Shown here piece after piece: positions 28,025 through 37,246 of a DNA stretch of 64,000 nt. The first letter of the stretch is position 1. Each line of letters starts with the position of its first letter. The notes under the pieces are model-generated. The model did no database searches. It saw nothing but the letters and a program-made list of their open reading frames with translations, and was not told the origin of the DNA. The DNA comes from Neorhizobium sp. SOG26 (GTDB taxonomy: Bacteria > Pseudomonadota > Alphaproteobacteria > Rhizobiales > Rhizobiaceae), in the NCBI RefSeq assembly GCF_003491345.1, contig NZ_CP025512.1:744001-808000 (forward strand). The letters are read 5' to 3'. A program made the translations under genes and the position numbers.

Positions 28025-29518
28025 ATGTCCACGAAATTCGAGATCGCCTTCGCTTCTGCCGCCAAGCTTGACGGTGGCCTCGCCATCCAGCTGAAGCTTA
28101 AGGGTGACGGGCCGGCCGCCGGTGCCGCCGAAGTCGATCCTGCGGGCGTCGTTGCCCGCGCTTCGGAAATTGCCAAGTTTACCGGCAAGTCCATGGGCGT
28201 TCTCGACATCATCGCGCCGCAGGGTTCGGCCGCCGACCGGCTGGTCGCGCTGGGGCTGGGCAAGGCGGATTCGCTGACGGCTTACGACTGGATCAAGGCA
28301 GGCGGCGCCGCTGCCGGTGCCGTGAAGACCATGACGAAAGTGACGGTGTTCCTCGACGCGCCGGGTGTGACGGTCGGCGGCGCGGAGGCGGCTGGCTTTG
28401 CACTGGGAATGCTGCTGCGCGCCTACAGCTTCGATTCCTACAAGACGAAAAAGAAGGACGACGAGGACAAGACACCGCAGACCGTGTCCGTCACCATTGT
28501 TACGGCCGCTCATGAGGCCGCCACCAAAGCGTTTTCCGGTGCCGAAGCGGTGGCTGGCGGCGTGACGCTGGCGCGCGAACTCGTCAACCTGCCGCCGAAC
28601 GTGCTCGGGCCGGTGGAATTTGCCGACAAGGCAAAGGAACTCGAAAAGCTGGGCGTCGAGGTGGAGGTCCTGACCGAGGCCGAGATGAAGGAACTCGGCA
28701 TGGGCGCGCTTCTGGGCGTGGCACAGGGTTCGGTCCGGCCGCCGCGGCTTGCGATCATGCAGTGGAAGGGCGGCAAGGCTGGCGAAGCGCCGCTCGCCTT
28801 CATCGGCAAGGGCGTGACCTTCGACACCGGCGGCATCTCCATCAAGCCGGGCGCCAGCATGGAAGACATGAAGGGCGACATGGGTGGCGCCGCCGCCGTG
28901 ACCGGCCTGATGCACACGCTGGCGGCCCGCAAGGCAAAGGTCAATGTTGTTGGCATCATCGGGCTTGTCGAGAACATGCCGGATGGCAATGCGCAGCGCC
29001 CGGGCGATATCGTCACCTCCATGTCCGGCCAGACGATCGAGATCATCAACACCGATGCAGAAGGCCGCCTCGTGCTCTGCGACGCGCTCTGGTACTGCAA
29101 CGACCGCTTCAAGCCGCGCTTCATGGTCAATCTTGCGACGCTGACGGGCGCAATCATGGTGGCGCTTGGCAACGTGCATGCCGGGCTGTTTTCCAACAAC
29201 GATGCGCTGTCGGTCGAACTGACAGGCGCGGGCGAGGCGACCGGCGAAAAGCTGTGGCGCATGCCGCTCGGCAAGGACTACGACAAGATGATCGATTCCA
29301 AGTTCGCAGACATGAAAAACACCGGCGGCCGTTATGCGGGCTCGATCACCGCGGCGCAGTTCCTCAAGCGCTTCGTCGGCGAAACGCCATGGGCGCATCT
29401 CGACGTTGCCGGGACGGCGATGAACTCGCCCTCCAACGAGATCAACCAGTCCTGGGGCTCCGGCTTCGGCGTGCGGCTGCTGGACGAGTTGGTGCGCGCC
29501 CACTATGAGAGCGAATGA
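28025..29518 (+). CDS. pepA: Leucyl aminopeptidase (M17)
   Basis: A 497-residue cytoplasmic metallo-aminopeptidase that removes N-terminal residues. The metal- and substrate-binding blocks are [27 protein letters not shown] and the signature [10 protein letters not shown]. The length is normal. It is divergent from the PAP2 gene, with 194 bases between. The holC start overlaps its stop codon. Confidence 0.96.
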   Translation: MSTKFEIAFASAAKLDGGLAIQLKLKGDGPAAGAAEVDPAGVVARASEIAKFTGKSMGVLDIIAPQGSAADRLVALGLGKADSLTAYDWIKAGGAAAGAVKTMTKVTVFLDAPGVTVGGAEAAGFALGMLLRAYSFDSYKTKKKDDEDKTPQTVSVTIVTAAHEAATKAFSGAEAVAGGVTLARELVNLPPNVLGPVEFADKAKELEKLGVEVEVLTEAEMKELGMGALLGVAQGSVRPPRLAIMQWKGGKAGEAPLAFIGKGVTFDTGGISIKPGASMEDMKGDMGGAAAVTGLMHTLAARKAKVNVVGIIGLVENMPDGNAQRPGDIVTSMSGQTIEIINTDAEGRLVLCDALWYCNDRFKPRFMVNLATLTGAIMVALGNVHAGLFSNNDALSVELTGAGEATGEKLWRMPLGKDYDKMIDSKFADMKNTGGRYAGSITAAQFLKRFVGETPWAHLDVAGTAMNSPSNEINQSWGSGFGVRLLDELVRAHYESE

Positions 29519-29964
29519 CTGAAATCCTCTTCTACCACCTGACCGAATCCAAGCTGGAAGACGCACTGCCGGCGCTCCTGGAAAAGAGCGTCGAGCGCGG
29601 CTGGAAGGTCGTGGTGCAAACGAGCACGGAGGCGCGCCGGGATTTTCTCGACGCGCATCTCTGGACGTTTCGGGAAGACAGCTTCCTGCCGCACGGTACC
29701 GACGAGGCACCAATGTCGGAAGCGCAGCCGGTGCTGCTGACCGCGACAGGCGACAATCCGAACGCGGCGAGCGTCCGTTTCCTGGTCGACGGTGCGGAGC
29801 CGCCGCCGCTGGATGGCTACGAGCGGATCGTCTTCATGTTCGACGGTTACGATACAGCCCAGTTGGAGGGAGCCCGGGCCCAGTGGAAGCGGCTGAAGGC
29901 CGAAGGGCACACCCTGACCTACTGGCAGCAGACGGAAGAAGGTCGCTGGGTGAAGAAGGCCTGA
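29515..29964 (+). CDS. holC: DNA polymerase III chi subunit
   Basis: A 149-residue clamp-loader accessory protein that links the loader to SSB. The opening [20 protein letters not shown] and the [17 protein letters not shown] segment ([13 protein letters not shown]) are HolC landmarks. Its ATG overlaps the pepA stop (ATGA at 29515-29518), so translation is coupled, a linkage also seen in E. coli (pepA-holC-valS). Confidence 0.93.
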   Translation: MTEILFYHLTESKLEDALPALLEKSVERGWKVVVQTSTEARRDFLDAHLWTFREDSFLPHGTDEAPMSEAQPVLLTATGDNPNAASVRFLVDGAEPPPLDGYERIVFMFDGYDTAQLEGARAQWKRLKAEGHTLTYWQQTEEGRWVKKA

Positions 29965-29976
29965 CAGGCCTTCTTC
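29952..29976. terminator. Terminator hairpin containing the holC stop codon
   Basis: GAAGAAGGCC (29952-29961) pairs exactly with GGCCTTCTTC (29967-29976) over a 5-base loop TGACA. The loop begins with the holC stop codon TGA, so the last codons of holC form one arm. It also serves the convergent peptidase gene that ends at 29983. Confidence 0.65.
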
Positions 29977-29982
29977 TGGTGT

Positions 29983-32025
29983 TCAGGGCTGCATGATCGT
30001 CTGGCGCAGGAAGCTGTAGCCCATCGCCGCCCGTGCAGCCTGCTCGCCGGAATCACCCGCACCGCCGTGGCCGCCCGATCCATATTCGTGGAACAGCGGC
30101 TGGTGGCCCTGGTCGATCAACCGCTTGGCGAACCGGCGGGCATGTGACGGGTGCACCCGGTCGTCGTTGGACGAGCTCTCCACATAGACCGGCGGATAGC
30201 TGGTCTCGCTCGCTGGCTTCACCTGGTGAAGCGGCGAATAACCCAGCACGTATTCGAGATCGGCAGGATCGTCCGGATTGCCATATTCATCCATCCAGGC
30301 GCGGCCGGCCGGAAAGACGTGAAAGCGCGACATGTCAATCACCGGAACGCGGGTCCAGACGGCACCGAAATCCTGCGGATAACGCGTCAGCATCACGGCG
30401 GTCAGCAGGCCGCCATTGCTGCCGCCCGTGCAGGCGATGCGCGACGGCGTGGCATAACCGCGTCTCACCAGATCGCGCGCCACGGCAACAAAATCCTCGA
30501 ATGCCTTGTGGCGTTGATGGCCCTTTGCCGAATAATGCCAGTCCGGCCCAAGCTCACCGCCGCCGCGGATATAAGCCTGCACATAGGCGCCGCCCTTTTC
30601 GAGCCAGAGGCCGTTATTGCCCGAATAATAAGGCGCAAGCGGTGAGGCGAAGCCGCCGTAACCATACATGAGCACCGGAAGCTCGCCCTTCGTCCAGGTC
30701 TTCGGCAGGACGATGTGGTACGGCACCTTGGTGCCATCCTCCGACGTCGCCTCCAGGAGTTCCGACGTCATTCCCTCGGGATCAAAATAGGCAGGCGCGG
30801 TCCCTGTGTGGACGAGTTCCGGTTGCCGGTCGTGGTCCCGCAGGTCCAGGCGGTAGGTGCTGTAGGGCAGGAGGAAGCCCTGACCGATCACCGTCAGGAT
30901 CTCCTCGCCAAGCGTAAGATCGGCGTCGAGCAGGCGGAAGCTCACCGTTTGCAGTTCCGGCGGCAGCGGCAGTTGTTGCGGTTCTGCGCCGGGCTTCGTC
31001 AGGTCAAGCAGGAAGACCTGCGGCACCATGCGGTCGCTGACGATGAAGATCGCCCAGGTTTTCAGAAGCGAAAACTGTGCGATCGACTGCCCATCCTTCG
31101 GGGCAAACAGGATGCGCGGTTCACCCAGCTGTTCGGCGGCAAAGGGGGTGATCGGTTGGAGGACAAGGCTGCCCACCGGGAACCGTTCCGCCGTCTTTGC
31201 CCGCCACAGTATATGGCTGTGGTTGATGTAGTAGTCGATTTCGACCGGCAGATCGAGGCGGCGGATCTTGCCCTCGGCGTCGCGCAGGTGGGCGCTGGCC
31301 TTGCCGATCTCGTGACCGATCGAGAAGACCTCGATCGGCCGCTCGTTCTCCTTGCCGCCCCAGAACAAGGGACTGATGGAAAAGGCCGAGCGGTAGACAT
31401 CGTCCTTGCCCGCGGCGAAATAGATCTCGGCGTCCTGGGGTTTCTGCCCGCGCTTGAGGCGGCGGCCCACGCGTGGCCAGCCGGAGCGGGTGGCAGACTC
31501 CTCGTCGATCGAGCCGAAATAGGCGATCTCGTCACGGCTAAGCCAGCTTGCATGCGAGCGTGCCACCGGCGTGTCAAAGCCGCCTTCGACAAATGCTTTT
31601 CTTTCGGTGTCGAACTCCACCAGCCGCAGCAGGTCGGACCCGCCATCGGAAAGGACCAGCAGCACGCGCGTCGGCTCGAAGGGGCAGGTAATGGCACCTG
31701 AATAAATCCAGCGCTTGCCCTCAGCCTGGCAGTAGGCGTCAAGATCCAGCACCGTTTCCCAAGGGGCATCCGACCGCGGCTCAAGGTCGGCAGGCAGGCG
31801 TCGCCAGATGCCGAGCGGGTTATCCTTGGTGCGGTGATAGTCGAACAGCCAAGGACCACGGCGCGAAGGGACGATCAGCCGGTCCTCCCGCTCGATCATC
31901 GACTTGATGCGGTCCCGGTCCTGTTCGAACTCCGGCGTCTTCAGTTTCTGGTCGGATGCTTCGTTGAGTTGCGCCACGAATGACAGGGTGTTCAGGTCGG
32001 CGTCGTTTTCCAGAAACAGGTCCAT
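29983..32025 (-). CDS. Prolyl oligopeptidase family serine peptidase (S9A)
   Basis: A 680-residue peptidase with an N-terminal seven-bladed propeller and a C-terminal alpha/beta-hydrolase domain. The nucleophile is in CTGGSNGGLL, the acid in SSNDDRVHP and the His in GSGGHGGAGD. HHxY-like sequence VLMYGYGGFASPL marks the oxyanion loop. No signal peptide is seen, so it is probably cytoplasmic. The ATG at 32025 gives MDLFLENDADLNTL; upstream in-frame sequence is antisense to the neighbouring toxin gene. Confidence 0.93.
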   Translation of the reverse strand: MDLFLENDADLNTLSFVAQLNEASDQKLKTPEFEQDRDRIKSMIEREDRLIVPSRRGPWLFDYHRTKDNPLGIWRRLPADLEPRSDAPWETVLDLDAYCQAEGKRWIYSGAITCPFEPTRVLLVLSDGGSDLLRLVEFDTERKAFVEGGFDTPVARSHASWLSRDEIAYFGSIDEESATRSGWPRVGRRLKRGQKPQDAEIYFAAGKDDVYRSAFSISPLFWGGKENERPIEVFSIGHEIGKASAHLRDAEGKIRRLDLPVEIDYYINHSHILWRAKTAERFPVGSLVLQPITPFAAEQLGEPRILFAPKDGQSIAQFSLLKTWAIFIVSDRMVPQVFLLDLTKPGAEPQQLPLPPELQTVSFRLLDADLTLGEEILTVIGQGFLLPYSTYRLDLRDHDRQPELVHTGTAPAYFDPEGMTSELLEATSEDGTKVPYHIVLPKTWTKGELPVLMYGYGGFASPLAPYYSGNNGLWLEKGGAYVQAYIRGGGELGPDWHYSAKGHQRHKAFEDFVAVARDLVRRGYATPSRIACTGGSNGGLLTAVMLTRYPQDFGAVWTRVPVIDMSRFHVFPAGRAWMDEYGNPDDPADLEYVLGYSPLHQVKPASETSYPPVYVESSSNDDRVHPSHARRFAKRLIDQGHQPLFHEYGSGGHGGAGDSGEQAARAAMGYSFLRQTIMQP

Positions 32026-32062
32026 GGCAGAGGTCTTTCGAATGCGGGGGACGGGGTGTCGC

Positions 32063-32455
32063 TCAGGCAAGATCGGTAAGGGCGAAGTCGTTGCCGACGT
32101 AAAGCAGCGGCTGGCCGGCTGCCTTGGCGCCGGCATAAACAAAGCAGTCGCCGAAGTTGAGCTTGGCCGGGTGGCGGCCCTTGCCGTAGCGGGAGAAGGC
32201 ATCGATGGCGGCAAGTGCCGTCTCGCGTGTCGCCGGAAGAACCTCTACCCGAAGCTCCGCCAGGAAATCCTCAAGCAGGTCGACGGCTTCCCTGACGTCA
32301 ATCTTGCGTCGGCTTGCGAGAACGCAGGCCGCTTCAAACATCACAGCCGGCGCCGTACTGAAGCTTTGGCGGGACGTCTCGATAGCGGTGGCGATGCGGT
32401 CATAGTCAGGGCCGCCGACGAAGTATTCGACGATCGCGGAGGTATCAAGGAACAT
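32063..32455 (-). CDS. vapC: PIN-domain toxin, VapC type
   Basis: A 130-residue ribonuclease toxin. The PIN acids are visible: Asp4 in FLDTSAIVEYF, Glu41 in MFEAACVL and Asp103 in NFGDCFVYA. The ATG at 32455 shares its first base with the antitoxin stop (TGATG), which is the usual coupling and preferred to a GTG 12 bases upstream. VapC enzymes cut initiator tRNA or rRNA loops; the target of this one is unknown. Intact motifs suggest it is active. Confidence 0.92.
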   Translation of the reverse strand: MFLDTSAIVEYFVGGPDYDRIATAIETSRQSFSTAPAVMFEAACVLASRRKIDVREAVDLLEDFLAELRVEVLPATRETALAAIDAFSRYGKGRHPAKLNFGDCFVYAGAKAAGQPLLYVGNDFALTDLA

Positions 32456-32709
32456 CAAATCTCCCACATTTCATCGAGGAACTTCTTCTCGTCGAAATCA
32501 GGATTGGGCGTACCCATGGACTTGTAGCGGTCCTGCAAAGCTTTCAGCCGCTCGGCAAGCGGCTTTTCGGGTTCTTCTGCAGGCTTGGCAGTTTCGACGA
32601 CCTTTTCCAGCGCCTGGCGGATGGCATCCGTCTTGGTGGGGGCGTTCAGGATCTGGCGGGCCTGCTCGGCGAGTTGGTTCACCCGCTCGTCACGGACATA
32701 CAGGGGCAT
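32455..32709 (-). CDS. vapB: Antitoxin of VapB type (Rv0623-like)
   Basis: An 84-residue antitoxin. The start MPLYVRDERVNQLAEQARQ is a short ribbon-helix-helix-like DNA-binding unit typical of the Rv0623 group. The linker holds EPEKPLAERLKALQDRY, and the C-terminal PDFDEKKFLDEMWEI is the toxin-neutralising tail with a final Trp. It is 8 bases downstream of a perfect inverted repeat likely to be its operator. Confidence 0.9.
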   Translation of the reverse strand: MPLYVRDERVNQLAEQARQILNAPTKTDAIRQALEKVVETAKPAEEPEKPLAERLKALQDRYKSMGTPNPDFDEKKFLDEMWEI

Positions 32710-32717
32710 GGCGGCAC

Positions 32718-32755
32718 CTTGTGAATATACATCGAAGGTAGTGTATATTCACAAG
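32718..32755 (-). promoter_or_regulatory. vapBC operator/promoter, perfect 14-bp inverted repeat
   Basis: CTTGTGAATATACA (32718-32731) and TGTATATTCACAAG (32742-32755) are exact inverted repeats 10 bases apart. On the coding strand TTGTGA in one arm and TGTATA in the other are 17 bases apart, a plausible -35/-10 pair, so a protein bound to both arms would cover the promoter. Confidence 0.8.
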
Positions 32756-32777
32756 CGCTACAAGCTTGGCCGGTAAC

Positions 32778-34664
32778 TCAGCCGGCCATCGCCTCTTCGT
32801 ATTCGGCGGACAGCATCAACCATTCTTCTTCGGCGGCCGAGAGCTTGGCGGCCGCTTCGCCACGCTCCTTGGCCTTGGTTGCGGCCTTGGCCGGTGCCTT
32901 TTCATACAGCAGAGGGTCTGCAAGCTCTTTATCAAGAAGCTGAATCTGCTTCTCCAGCTTTGCCGTTAGCGCCTCGATTTCGTTGATCTTTTTCTTGAGC
33001 GGCGCAAGCGAGGCGCGCTTTTCAGCATTCGCCTTGCGCTGTTCGGCCTTGTTGGCCGGCTCGTCCGAAGACGTCGCCGGCTTCTCATCCTTCTTGCGGC
33101 CTGCAGCGACGATCAGGTCGCGATATTCCTCAAGGTCGCCTTCGAACGGCTTCACCGTGCCCTCGTTGACGAGCCACAGCCGGTCGACGGTCGCCTCGAT
33201 CAGGTGGCGGTCGTGGGAGATGAGGATGACGGCACCGTCGTAGTCGTTCAACGCCTCGATCAAGGCGCGACGGCTGTCGATGTCGAGGTGGTTGGTGGGC
33301 TCGTCGAGGATCAGCAGGTTCGGCGCGTGGAAGGCGGCAAGCCCCATCAGCAGGCGTGCCTTCTCGCCGCCGGAAAGATCTTTGGCGGCGGTCGCCATCT
33401 TTTCGGTCGCCAGCCCCATCTGCGCGACACGGGCACGCACCTTGGCTTCCGGCGCATCCGGCATCAGCCGGCGGACGTGATCGACCGGCGAGGCATCGGG
33501 AATAAGATCGTCAAGCTGGTGCTGAGCGAAAAAGCCGATCGACAGCGACGGCGCGAGCCGCATCTCGCCGCCGTCGAGCTGCAGCCGACCGGAGATCAGC
33601 TTGGCGAAGGTGGACTTGCCGTTGCCGTTCGAGCCAAGCAGCGCGATCCGGTCGTCGTTGTCGATGCGGAGCGTGATGTTCTTGAGGATCGGCTGGCCGG
33701 GCGTATAGCCCACCGCGCCCTTGTTGATGACGACGATCGGCGAGGCGGGCTGCTTCTCGGGAGCGGGGAAGGTGATCGGCTGGACGTGATCCTCCACCAC
33801 GGCGGCCACCGTGCCCATGCGCTCCAGCGCCTTGATGCGGCTCTGCGCCTGGCGGGCCTTCGACGCCTTGTAGCGGAACCGGTCGATGTAACTCTGGATG
33901 TGCTTCCGGGCGGCGTCGCTCTTGGCCTTCGCCTTCATCTGCAGTTCGTCAGCCTCGGCCTTTTGCCGTTCAAAACTGTCGTAGCCGCCGCGGTAGAAGG
34001 TGAGCTTCTTCTGGTCGAGATGGACGATCGAATTGACCGCGTTGTTGAGCATGTCGCGGTCGTGGCTGATGACGATGACGGTGTGCGGATAACGGCGCAC
34101 ATAGTCCTCAAGCCACATCGTGCCTTCAAGATCGAGATAGTTGGTCGGCTCGTCGAGGAGCAGCAGGTCGGGCTCGGCAAACAACACGGCCGCCAGCGCC
34201 ACGCGCATGCGCCAGCCGCCGGAAAAGGACGAGGCGGGGCGCAATTGCGCTTCAGCATTGAAGCCAAGGCCGGCAAGGATGCTCGCCGCGCGCGCTTCCG
34301 CCGAATGGGCGTCGATATCGACAAGTCGCATCTGGATCTCAGCGATGCGGTTGGGATCCGTCGCCGTTTCGGCTTCCTTCAAGAGCGCCGTGCGCTCCTT
34401 GTCGGCCGCCATCACGATCGAAATCAGCGAATCCTCGGTGCCCGGGGCTTCCTGCGCCACCTGGCCGATGCGCGCGTTGCGCGGGATCGTTACCGAGCCG
34501 CTTTCGGCCGCAAGATCACCGGTGATGACGCGGAAGAGGGTGGACTTGCCGGCACCGTTGCGGCCGACAAGGCCTGCCTTCGTTCCAGCCGGCAACGTCA
34601 CGCTGGCATGGTCGAGAAGCAGGCGGCCTGCGATACGGGCGGAAAGGTCGGTGATCGTGATCAT
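32778..34664 (-). CDS. ABC-F family ATPase
   Basis: A 628-residue soluble protein with two ABC cassettes and no membrane part. The first cassette has GRNGAGKST at 34-42 and SGGWRMR; the second has GSNGNGKST and LSGGEKARLL. The linker between them (about 220-300) is a basic helical hairpin, and the C-terminus is a coiled coil rich in Lys and Glu. ABC-F proteins act on the ribosome E site; the C-terminal coil places this closer to Uup/YheS than to EttA. The start at 34664 gives MITITDLSARIAGR. Confidence 0.92.
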   Translation of the reverse strand: MITITDLSARIAGRLLLDHASVTLPAGTKAGLVGRNGAGKSTLFRVITGDLAAESGSVTIPRNARIGQVAQEAPGTEDSLISIVMAADKERTALLKEAETATDPNRIAEIQMRLVDIDAHSAEARAASILAGLGFNAEAQLRPASSFSGGWRMRVALAAVLFAEPDLLLLDEPTNYLDLEGTMWLEDYVRRYPHTVIVISHDRDMLNNAVNSIVHLDQKKLTFYRGGYDSFERQKAEADELQMKAKAKSDAARKHIQSYIDRFRYKASKARQAQSRIKALERMGTVAAVVEDHVQPITFPAPEKQPASPIVVINKGAVGYTPGQPILKNITLRIDNDDRIALLGSNGNGKSTFAKLISGRLQLDGGEMRLAPSLSIGFFAQHQLDDLIPDASPVDHVRRLMPDAPEAKVRARVAQMGLATEKMATAAKDLSGGEKARLLMGLAAFHAPNLLILDEPTNHLDIDSRRALIEALNDYDGAVILISHDRHLIEATVDRLWLVNEGTVKPFEGDLEEYRDLIVAAGRKKDEKPATSSDEPANKAEQRKANAEKRASLAPLKKKINEIEALTAKLEKQIQLLDKELADPLLYEKAPAKAATKAKERGEAAAKLSAAEEEWLMLSAEYEEAMAG

Positions 34665-34700
34665 GCGCGGGGTTTTGGCGCAATCCCGCGGTGAAGGCAA

Positions 34701-34733
34701 GACGGCGGGCGATCATGCCGAGCGCCCGCCGTC
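34701..34733. terminator. Strong hairpin between the GGDEF-like and ABC-F genes
   Basis: GACGGCGGGCG and CGCCCGCCGTC are exact reverse complements (11 bp) with an 11-base loop, 10 bases after the GGDEF-like stop codon. A clear T-run is absent, so it is a stem-loop that may need a factor to terminate. Confidence 0.55.
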
Positions 34734-34743
34734 GTGTCTCGTC

Positions 34744-35769
34744 TCAGGCGCGCTTCAGGTCGCTGTGGACCACGACCGGCAGGCGCGGATTGTTGCGGGA
34801 GACCTCGAGAGCCGCGGTCGCCTGCAGCCGCAGTTCCGGCGGCGAATAGGCATCCGACGTCAGCGATGCGCCAATGGCAAGCGTCAGCGCCGGCGCCCCT
34901 TCTGTGACGGCGAAGACCAGATTGTCGGCGATGGATGCCGCAAGGCGTTCTGCGATCGGCTGCACGCTGTCACGGGTAACGTCACTGAACAGGAAGGCAA
35001 ACTCGCCTTTGCCGATGCGCGCGAGGAAGTCGTTCTTCTTGACGGACTTGCGGAAGATGGCGGCTGCCTTCTTCACCAGCCGGTTGGTGGCAGGCTCGCC
35101 ATAGGTCTGGGCGATATAGGGCAGGTCGCGGAGCGAAACGATGAAGAGTGCAACATCGCGCCGGTCCCCCTCTGCGCCATAAAGCGCTTCCAGTCGCTCG
35201 GTCAGTGCTGCATGGTTGGGCAGCGAAGTGAGTCGATCGCGCAGCGTCACGGTGCGGGCGGAGAGCGCCTCACGCTCGGCTTCCGCAAGGCGGTCTGCGG
35301 CCGCACGCAGGGTCGCTTCGAGCTCGGTTTCGGCAACCACGGCATCCGACAGCGAGACACTCAGGTATTCGATCTCGGCCAGGATCTCGGCCGGACCGGC
35401 GGTGCTGTCGTTGCGCAGGCTGCGCGCCACCGTTTCCAGCACCCGCGCGAAGCCCTGCTTCTGGGCAACGCCGTTTGCCATCTTGTCACGAAGTTCGTCG
35501 AGCAGCTTGATCTCCTGCTCGCGGCCCTTTGGCGGGGTGAGCGCCACGAAACCGGCGAGCTGGTGGCGGATGCCGATTTCATCGAGTGTGGCCTGCGACG
35601 GCTCTTGCGGCAGCGACAGGACTTCCTTCGAGAGTGCAGGGTCCGCCCCTGCCAGGGCATCGTGGAACAGCTCGTAGTTGCGCGGCAACCCATCGACGCC
35701 GAGCTTGGCCATGTATTGAACGACCGCCTGCAGGTTCCGGTCCTTTGTTCTTGCAGCGTCACCCGCCAT
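34744..35769 (-). CDS. GGDEF-domain protein with a degenerate active site
   Basis: A 341-residue protein. The N-terminal 140 residues are helical and have no recognised domain. Residues about 140-180 form a coiled coil that leads into a GGDEF fold, with DRLTSLPNH at 178-186. The signature itself reads GKGEF (253-257) instead of GGDEF or GGEEF. Loss of the second Gly and change of the first acid usually abolishes diguanylate cyclase activity, so it may bind c-di-GMP or act by protein contacts. The ATG at 35769 follows a GGGGG ribosome site. Confidence 0.85.
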   Translation of the reverse strand: MAGDAARTKDRNLQAVVQYMAKLGVDGLPRNYELFHDALAGADPALSKEVLSLPQEPSQATLDEIGIRHQLAGFVALTPPKGREQEIKLLDELRDKMANGVAQKQGFARVLETVARSLRNDSTAGPAEILAEIEYLSVSLSDAVVAETELEATLRAAADRLAEAEREALSARTVTLRDRLTSLPNHAALTERLEALYGAEGDRRDVALFIVSLRDLPYIAQTYGEPATNRLVKKAAAIFRKSVKKNDFLARIGKGEFAFLFSDVTRDSVQPIAERLAASIADNLVFAVTEGAPALTLAIGASLTSDAYSPPELRLQATAALEVSRNNPRLPVVVHSDLKRA

Positions 35770-35977
35770 CTTTCGCCCCCTGGAGCTGTTTTCTTGTGCG
35801 TAAAGACGTGCCGGAGGGCCTTTAACATATGCTGAAAACGCCGCCCGCACCTGTTGCTAGGGTTAAGGGAAAATGACGAGGCACTCGCGCACAGATGGTG
35901 CTCATCAACATTCTTCACTGGTGCATTGGGCCCACCTTCGACATGATGGAGGACCAGGAGATGGCAGGAGGAAACGA

Positions 35978-36667
35978 ATGACGAGAATTCTCTATTCCCT
36001 TTGTGGCGCCGACGAGAGCCGGCCATTTTCACCGCACTGCTGGAAGGTGGTTCTGGCGCTGCATCACAAGGGGCTGGATTTCGTGGAGCGGCCTTCGCCC
36101 TTCACCAAGATTTCCGAGATCGAGGGCGGTTTTTCCCGCACCGTGCCGATCCTGCGGGACGGCAACGAACTGATCCGCGACAGCTTTACGATCGCGCTTT
36201 ATCTCGAGGACACATACCCGGATCGGCCGACGCTGTTTGGCGGGGAGGGTGGCAGGGCGCTATCGCGCTTCGTTGAACGCTTCACCCAGACGGTCGTCCA
36301 TCCGGCGATCAGCCAGTTCGCGCTTCCCGACATCCACGACATGCTGGGCGAAACCGACCAGGTGTATTTCCGCGCCAGCCGCGAGAAGATGATGGGCAAG
36401 TCGCTGGAGGAAATCCGCGCAGACAGGGACGCCGCGGTGGGAAGTTTTGCGGCAAAGCTCGACCCGGTGCGCCATACCTTCCGGTACCAGCCTTACCTTG
36501 GCGGCGAAGGGCCACTGTTTGCCGACTACATCCTGTTTGGCGCGCTGCAGTGGATGCGCATCACCACCGGCGCGCAGGTGTTGACCCATGACGACCCGGT
36601 GCAGGCCTGGTTCGAGCGTTGCCTTGACCTCTATAACGGCGTCGGGCGCAGTGTCGCGCCGGCGTGA
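35978..36667 (+). CDS. Glutathione S-transferase family protein
   Basis: A 229-residue protein with the thioredoxin-like N-terminal domain and an all-helical C-terminal domain. The glutathione-binding block is LIRDSFTIALYLEDTYPD, and the N-terminal catalytic segment SRPFSPHCWKV has Ser and Cys as candidate thiol-stabilising residues. The ATG at 35978 follows AGGAGGAAACGA; the in-frame upstream sequence is not conserved-looking. The substrate is unknown. A GC-rich hairpin at 36700-36718 follows. Confidence 0.88.
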   Translation: MTRILYSLCGADESRPFSPHCWKVVLALHHKGLDFVERPSPFTKISEIEGGFSRTVPILRDGNELIRDSFTIALYLEDTYPDRPTLFGGEGGRALSRFVERFTQTVVHPAISQFALPDIHDMLGETDQVYFRASREKMMGKSLEEIRADRDAAVGSFAAKLDPVRHTFRYQPYLGGEGPLFADYILFGALQWMRITTGAQVLTHDDPVQAWFERCLDLYNGVGRSVAPA

Positions 36668-36699
36668 AATTGCCGGAACCCCCTTGTTTCCGGTGATGC

Positions 36700-36722
36700 G
36701 GGCGGGTAAAGACCGCCCACTT
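36700..36722 (+). terminator. Probable terminator after the glutathione transferase gene
   Basis: GGGCGG (36700-36705) and CCGCCC (36713-36718) pair around a 7-base loop and are followed by ACTTT. The short stem and weak T-run make it only likely. Confidence 0.4.
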
Positions 36723-36762
36723 TCTCCGAATTATCGGGCCAAGAGGAACGAAGGGTAGAACA

Positions 36763-37185
36763 ATGGCGATTGAACGCACGTTTTCGATGATCAAGCCGGA
36801 TGCCACCAAGCGCAACCTGACCGGCGCCATCACCAAGGTATTTGAAGACAACGGCCTGCGCGTGATCGCATCCAAGCGCGTCTGGATGAGCAAGCGCGAA
36901 GCTGAAGGCTTCTACGCCGTTCACAAGGACCGTCCGTTCTTCGGCGAACTCGTTGAAGGCATGACCTCTGGCCCGACCGTTGTTCAGGTTCTCGAAGGCG
37001 AAAACGCCATCCTGAAGAACCGCGAAATCATGGGCGCGACCAACCCGGCAAACGCCGAGGAAGGCACGATCCGCAAGACCTTCGCACTGTCGATCGGCGA
37101 AAACTCGGTTCACGGTTCGGATGCTCCGGAAACCGCAGCTCAGGAAATCGCCTACTGGTTCTCGGAAACCGAAATCGTCGGCTGA
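36763..37185 (+). CDS. ndk: Nucleoside diphosphate kinase
   Basis: A 140-residue enzyme that balances nucleoside triphosphates by transferring phosphate through a phosphohistidine. The catalytic His117 is in NSVHGSD, the nucleotide-binding start is [14 protein letters not shown], and the length is normal. Codon use is strongly biased, as expected of an abundant protein. It has its own terminator. Confidence 0.97.
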   Translation: MAIERTFSMIKPDATKRNLTGAITKVFEDNGLRVIASKRVWMSKREAEGFYAVHKDRPFFGELVEGMTSGPTVVQVLEGENAILKNREIMGATNPANAEEGTIRKTFALSIGENSVHGSDAPETAAQEIAYWFSETEIVG

Positions 37186-37209
37186 TCGTCACGCTCTAAA
37201 TAATCGAAG

Positions 37210-37240
37210 AAAGCCGGGGCCAGCCCCGGCTTTTCTGTTT
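37210..37240. terminator. Intrinsic terminator after ndk
   Basis: AAGCCGGGGC (37211-37220) pairs exactly with GCCCCGGCTT (37223-37232), followed by TTCTGTTTTG. It also lies just past the stop of the convergent lipoprotein gene. Confidence 0.85.
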
Positions 37241-37246
37241 TGTACC

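Noticed and set aside
27896..29713. A 605-codon open frame on the minus strand
   Set aside because: Antisense to pepA and holC; composition is that of a shadow frame and no ribosome site is present.
32778..34664. Antibiotic-resistance ABC-F assignment
   Set aside because: The gene sits in a conserved rhizobial neighbourhood and has the Uup/YheS-type C-terminal coil; nothing points to resistance.
33204..34694. A 496-codon plus-strand frame
   Set aside because: Antisense to the ABC-F gene, which has both cassettes intact.
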